From Coriobacteriales bacterium (GTDB lineage: Bacteria; Actinomycetota; Coriobacteriia; Coriobacteriales; UBA8131), in NCBI GenBank assembly GCA_031256575.1, contig JAIRQI010000156.1, forward strand, positions 1 through 5,889: a stretch of DNA of 5,889 nucleotides, read 5' to 3'. The notes under the pieces are model-generated. The model saw nothing but the letters and a program-made list of their open reading frames with translations, made no database searches and was not told the origin of the DNA. The position numbers and the translations under genes were made by a program. This document shows positions 4,584 through 5,889 of the stretch, one piece after another. The stretch's first letter is position 1. Each line of letters opens with the position of its first letter.

Positions 4584-4843
4584 TGTTTTCAGTCCGGTAT
4601 TCGAAAGATGCCATTAAGCAACTATCAAAACTCGACAAATTAGTAGCCAGGATACTCTATTCCTGGATTGGTAAGAACCTAGATGGTTATACGGACCCAT
4701 ACTCCATAGGAAAACCGCTGGTAGGTGAGCACAAAGGCAGCTGGCGGTATCGGATTGGCAGTCATCGTTTTATCACTGATATCGTAGATGATCAGCTAAT
4801 CATTATCGAAATAGCTGATGGTCATCGCCGGGATGTCTACTAA
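4583..4843 (+). CDS. relE: RelE/ParE-superfamily toxin (mRNA interferase), apparently without intact antitoxin
   Basis: The 86-residue protein is complete. It opens with the strand MFSVRYSKDAIKQLSKLD, has two helices (about 8-35), then GKPLVGEHKGSWRYRIG (43-59), HRFITDIVD (61-69) and the C-terminal IEIADGHRRDVY (75-86). These match the RelE family, whose members cut mRNA at the ribosome using Lys/Arg residues. Basic residues at the expected places are K51, R55, R57, R62, R82 and R83, and a terminal Y86 is kept, so activity looks possible. The start is GTG, overlapping the stop of the antitoxin remnant by one base, with only a weak upstream purine stretch as ribosome binding site. Because the antitoxin is beheaded, the toxin is either barely translated, held by a non-cognate antitoxin from the neighbouring modules, or weakened by substitutions. 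Confidence 0.9.
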   Translation: MFSVRYSKDAIKQLSKLDKLVARILYSWIGKNLDGYTDPYSIGKPLVGEHKGSWRYRIGSHRFITDIVDDQLIIIEIADGHRRDVY

Positions 4844-4974
4844 GCCAAAGATGCGAATCAAGTAACCTGCAACCTCCGTGAATCACAAGCTGGTTCAACT
4901 ATCATTGTCAAAACTAAAACAGCAATATCTAGAGATACGGGGAATTACGAAAGACCAGTATTCCACACCTCAGT

Positions 4975-5003
4975 CATTCTGGGACACCAGTGAATGGTAC
5001 AAT
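4975..5003 (+). promoter_or_regulatory. Likely promoter and imperfect operator of the RelB/DinJ-MazF module
   Basis: TGGTACAAT provides an extended -10 (TGn plus TACAAT at 4998-5003); no convincing -35 precedes it. Just upstream, CATTCTGG (4975-4982) and CCAGTGAATG (4987-4996) form an imperfect inverted repeat with a 2-base offset. ACCAGT also occurs as a direct repeat at 4954 and 4986. This is where an autoregulatory operator would be expected, but the symmetry is much weaker than at module 1. Confidence 0.4.
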
Positions 5004-5043
5004 ACACTTATGAATGATGGCAATACGTGGCAAAGGAAGCATT

Positions 5044-5301
5044 ATGACCACACCACAGAGAACAATTCAGGTAGCCGCAAGGGTACCAGTCGAGATTAAA
5101 GAACAAGCCTCGCTGGTAGCTGGAGAGTATGGACTTAGTCTAGGAGACGCAGTTAGGATGTTTGTTACCCGTATAGCCAAGGAGCAGCGAATACCTCTAG
5201 ACATTAACTCGCCACTAGCATCCATCAAGGACTTCGACCAGATGCACCCTGAGTATCAAGCCTACATCAATGCTATCTCTGACGAGTACCTCCATGAATA
5301 G
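5044..5301 (+). CDS. RelB/DinJ-like ribbon-helix-helix antitoxin, partner of MazF
   Basis: The 85-residue protein has a RelB/DinJ-type N-terminus: strand RTIQVAARVP (6-15), helix VEIKEQASLVAGEYG (16-30), the LSLGDAVRMFVTRIAKE helix (31-47) and the IPLDI turn (50-54). The C-terminal part is short and acidic (about 60-85). It should bind DNA as a dimer, repress the module and neutralise the next gene's product. ATG 5044 was chosen because AAAGGAAG (5032-5039) stands four bases before it. An in-frame ATG at 5014 is too close to the predicted transcription start and lacks a ribosome binding site. Its end overlaps the toxin start by 8 bp. Antitoxins of this fold usually accompany RelE-superfamily toxins (YafQ, RelE, YoeB), so the MazF partner is notable. 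Confidence 0.88.
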   Translation: MTTPQRTIQVAARVPVEIKEQASLVAGEYGLSLGDAVRMFVTRIAKEQRIPLDINSPLASIKDFDQMHPEYQAYINAISDEYLHE

Positions 5302-5620
5302 GGGTGAGCTGTGGATAGGTGCAGAAACCGGTTATGCATCAAAACCACGCCCAACTCTCATCATCCAGTCAGATCGTTTCTCTGACAATGAGTCTGTCGT
5401 TACATGCCTAGTTACGTCTCACTTGACAGATGCTTCGGGTGCCGATTACCGAGTGCCATTGCCAAAAAGCAGTACGAATGGTTTATTCGTTGACAGCTTC
5501 ATAATGCTTGACAAGATAGTTGCGATTCCTCGCCATAAACTGGTGAAACGCATAGGAGTAGTTGATTCCGATAAGATGACTGAACTGTTGTCACGCTTGG
5601 TAGAGTTTCTATCAGAATAG
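5294..5620 (+). CDS. mazF: MazF/PemK-family endoribonuclease toxin
   Basis: The 108-residue protein begins MNRGELWIGAETGYASKPRP, the usual MazF opening (RGEVW...KxRPxLVVQ). The strand TLIIQSDRF (21-29) follows, then VVTCLVTSHL (35-44), VPLPKSSTNGLFVDSFIM (54-71), LDKIVAIPRHKL (72-83) and KRIGVVD (85-91). R19 in KPRP and T41/S42 in VTSHL correspond by motif to the catalytic Arg and Thr/Ser region of MazF RNases. These cut single-stranded RNA at short motifs without needing the ribosome. Length and motifs are complete, so it looks functional. ATG 5294 starts the conserved domain. An earlier in-frame TTG-type start at 5270 would add eight non-conserved residues and is not preferred. No ribosome binding site precedes it, and the 8-bp overlap with the antitoxin implies translational coupling. 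Confidence 0.94.
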   Translation: MNRGELWIGAETGYASKPRPTLIIQSDRFSDNESVVTCLVTSHLTDASGADYRVPLPKSSTNGLFVDSFIMLDKIVAIPRHKLVKRIGVVDSDKMTELLSRLVEFLSE

Positions 5621-5848
5621 GCTCCCGAACCTGCCAGCTTGACACTGTCTCATAAGATTGCCAAATTTGGGGACAACCACTTAACCTTCCTGCATGACCA
5701 AGACACCCCACTTGATAATAAACACTCAGAAAGACTGCTATGTAACTGTAGCCTAGCTTCTTTTACATGGCTTCTAAGGATTGATAATAGCAACACCGAA
5801 ACGACTATAGTTACTCGTATTGCGAGTACAGAAAAAGAGCATGACTAG
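5621..5848 (+). pseudogene. Degenerate IS66-type transposase C-terminal remnant
   Basis: Directly after the mazF stop, the same frame stays open until TAG 5846-5848. It reads ...HKIAKFGDNHLTFLHDQDTP, then LDNKHSERLLCNC. This resembles the end of IS66-superfamily transposases, in which '(Y/F)..xLFTFLxxxDVPxDNNxxERxxR' carries the catalytic Glu of the DDE triad. A following stretch, TWLLRIDNSNTE...RIASTEKE, aligns loosely with the family's 'NWLF.GS..GAE...SLI.TAK' end. Only about 70 residues remain, without start codon, ribosome binding site or the upstream catalytic Asp residues. It is therefore a fossil, with drift in the second half. No terminal inverted repeat was found in the 41 bases left in the window. 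Confidence 0.5.
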
Positions 5849-5889
5849 TTTGGTTGGCTGCATTATGTGAGCCCTACCACGCCCTTCGC
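5849..5889. other. Window end, no feature seen
   Basis: The last 41 bases become GC-richer again (ending CCCTACCACGCCCTTCGC). No ribosome binding site, ORF start or repeat can be assigned. This may be the return to core-genome composition. Confidence 0.3.

Noticed and set aside
4878..5099. 73-codon plus-strand frame ahead of the second antitoxin
   Set aside because: No ribosome binding site at its GTG. It runs through the promoter and start of the antitoxin in another frame and matches no family I know.
5499..5711. 70-codon minus-strand frame across the end of mazF
   Set aside because: Antisense to the conserved MazF C-terminus, with no ribosome binding site or motif.

Overview
The window looks like a chromosomal segment of a mid-GC, probably Gram-positive bacterium. 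A GC-richer core-gene block (about 1-2990) is followed by an AT-richer accessory block (about 3000-5850) built of toxin-antitoxin (TA) modules and ending in a decayed transposase. Taxonomy is an inference. A diacylglycerol-kinase-type lipid kinase next to priA, strong AGGAGG-type ribosome binding sites, GTG starts and a PriA with all helicase motifs intact (many actinobacterial PriA proteins have lost them) would fit a Coriobacteriia-like or clostridial lineage. I cannot decide between these from sequence alone.

Core block. The window opens inside the C-terminal part of a lipid kinase gene. Its TGA overlaps the GTG start of priA by 4 bp, so the two are probably translationally coupled. priA encodes a complete 813-residue replication-restart helicase with an extra Gly/Ser/Ala/Asp-rich linker of about 56 residues just before the Walker A motif. 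Convergent to priA, with only 5 bp between the stop codons, is a gene for a 102-residue all-beta-looking protein with an internal two-fold repeat.

Intergenic block (2990-3640). On the minus strand, upstream of the 102-residue gene, lie two very short ORFs of 31 and 30 codons, each with a GGAGG ribosome binding site. A Fur-type 7-1-7 box lies just upstream of the first and a promoter-like palindrome upstream of the second. This may be a small minus-strand operon or a set of leader peptides.

TA block. (i) A RelB/DinJ-type antitoxin and YoeB/Txe-type toxin overlap by ATGA behind a 46-bp perfect inverted repeat (2-bp centre) that serves as a likely operator. (ii) An intact RelE/ParE-superfamily toxin follows a beheaded, frame-broken antitoxin of which only the C-terminal tail remains, though an inverted pair of operator-like sites still stands in front. 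(iii) A second RelB/DinJ-like antitoxin overlaps a complete MazF/PemK-type toxin, a cross-family pairing. An imperfect direct repeat of about 76-79 bp lies upstream of modules (i) and (ii), suggesting that they share an ancestral leader or inserted at related sites. The block ends in a stretch resembling the C-terminus of an IS66-type transposase, with its DN..xER signature still readable.

No tRNA, rRNA, CRISPR array or convincing intrinsic terminator was seen. The most unusual items are the decapitated antitoxin with a surviving toxin, the RelB/DinJ-MazF hybrid, the repeated TA leader, the PriA linker and the minus-strand micro-ORFs.
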